NCBI GenBank assembly: GCA_030531915.1 | Contig: JAUNMD010000051.1 | Span: forward strand, 1-6,934 | Direction: 5' to 3' | DNA length: 6,934 nt | Source of the DNA: Pseudomonadota bacterium | GTDB lineage: Bacteria > Pseudomonadota > Alphaproteobacteria > Rs-D84 | In this document: positions 6,778-6,934 of the stretch, piece by piece | Numbering within the stretch: position 1 is the first letter of the stretch | Layout of the letters: each line of letters begins with the position of its first letter | Translations under genes and position numbers: made by a program | The notes under the pieces: model-generated | The model's input: only the letters and a program-made list of their open reading frames with translations | The model's database searches: none | What the model was told of the DNA's origin: nothing

Positions 6778-6934
6778 CTTGGCCACTGGTGGCATCAAAT
6801 TTTTGTCGTCCAACGGTAATCGTACCATCGGCGTATGTCGGTGCAGATTGCGCGTCCAATTTTGCGCGCCAGTAAATCGCGCCATCACGCATGCGCACGG
6901 CGTACAGATTGTCGTCCGTACCGACAACAAATGC
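6770..6934 (-). CDS. C-terminal fragment of a PQQ-type beta-propeller protein, possibly BamB-like (runs off the right edge)
   Basis: Only the last 54 codons are in the window, entering from base 6934 and ending at TAA (6772-6770). Within them, VGTDDNLYAVRMRDGAIYWR matches the PQQ/WD-like blade pattern: a GTDDxxLYA strand, then a DGxxxW strand. The next blade begins TYADGTITVG and ends KFDATSGQEK. Such repeats occur in BamB, the lipoprotein of the outer-membrane barrel assembly complex, and in quinoprotein dehydrogenases and other propellers. The fragment is too short to choose between them. BamB is tempting because the other end of the window holds outer-membrane biogenesis genes, but that is inference. 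The gene converges on infB and shares the bidirectional terminator at 6687-6715. Codon use matches the neighbours. Confidence 0.6.
   Translation of the reverse strand, partial: AFVVGTDDNLYAVRMRDGAIYWRAKLDAQSAPTYADGTITVGRQKFDATSGQEK

Noticed and set aside
6727..6930. Minus-strand open frame of 67 codons at the right edge
   Set aside because: It is out of frame with the propeller fragment, which has a recognisable blade pattern and gene-like codon use. This frame also reads through two hairpins.

Overview
The window reads as a piece of an alphaproteobacterial chromosome. The NusA and IF2 proteins have alphaproteobacterial-type signatures, and an LPS-export gene pair (lptF, lptD) marks a diderm Gram-negative cell. 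Leucine is mostly TTG or CTG, arginine is almost all CGT or CGC, and base composition looks intermediate. The short gene clusters, in which familiar partners are missing, suggest a lineage with a reduced or rearranged genome. That last point is inference. I cannot name the genus.

Layout. On the minus strand, reading right to left, lptF (2477 to 1416) is followed by lptD (1419 to the left edge, cut off). Their stop and start codons overlap as ATGA. A well-formed sigma70-type promoter lies so close to the lptF ATG that the mRNA should be leaderless or nearly so. A divergent intergenic region of about 176 bp (2478-2653) holds this promoter, a possible weak promoter for the plus strand, and a strong GC-rich hairpin without a usable U-tract in the nusA leader. 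On the plus strand, nusA (2654-4195) and infB (4259-6688) form a compact two-gene transcription/translation operon. The 63-bp gap between them also contains a hairpin. infB ends in a near-perfect bidirectional terminator, followed by a second terminator-like hairpin. At the right edge, a minus-strand gene converges on infB. Only its last 54 codons are present, and they look like a PQQ-type beta-propeller blade (BamB-like).

How the genes work together. LptF is a membrane subunit of the ABC transporter that pulls LPS out of the inner membrane, and LptD is the outer-membrane pore that receives it. NusA controls elongation, pausing and termination of RNA polymerase, and IF2 delivers initiator tRNA to the ribosome. 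All four complete or partial main genes belong to essential, well-known families, and I see no mobile element, CRISPR array, tRNA or rRNA. No stretch of more than 300 bases lacks a gene. I did not find a new biological system. The most interesting items are regulatory: the leaderless lptF promoter, the nusA leader hairpin and the nusA-infB intercistronic hairpin. The absence of lptG, rimP, ylxR, rbfA and truB from their usual positions is also worth noting.
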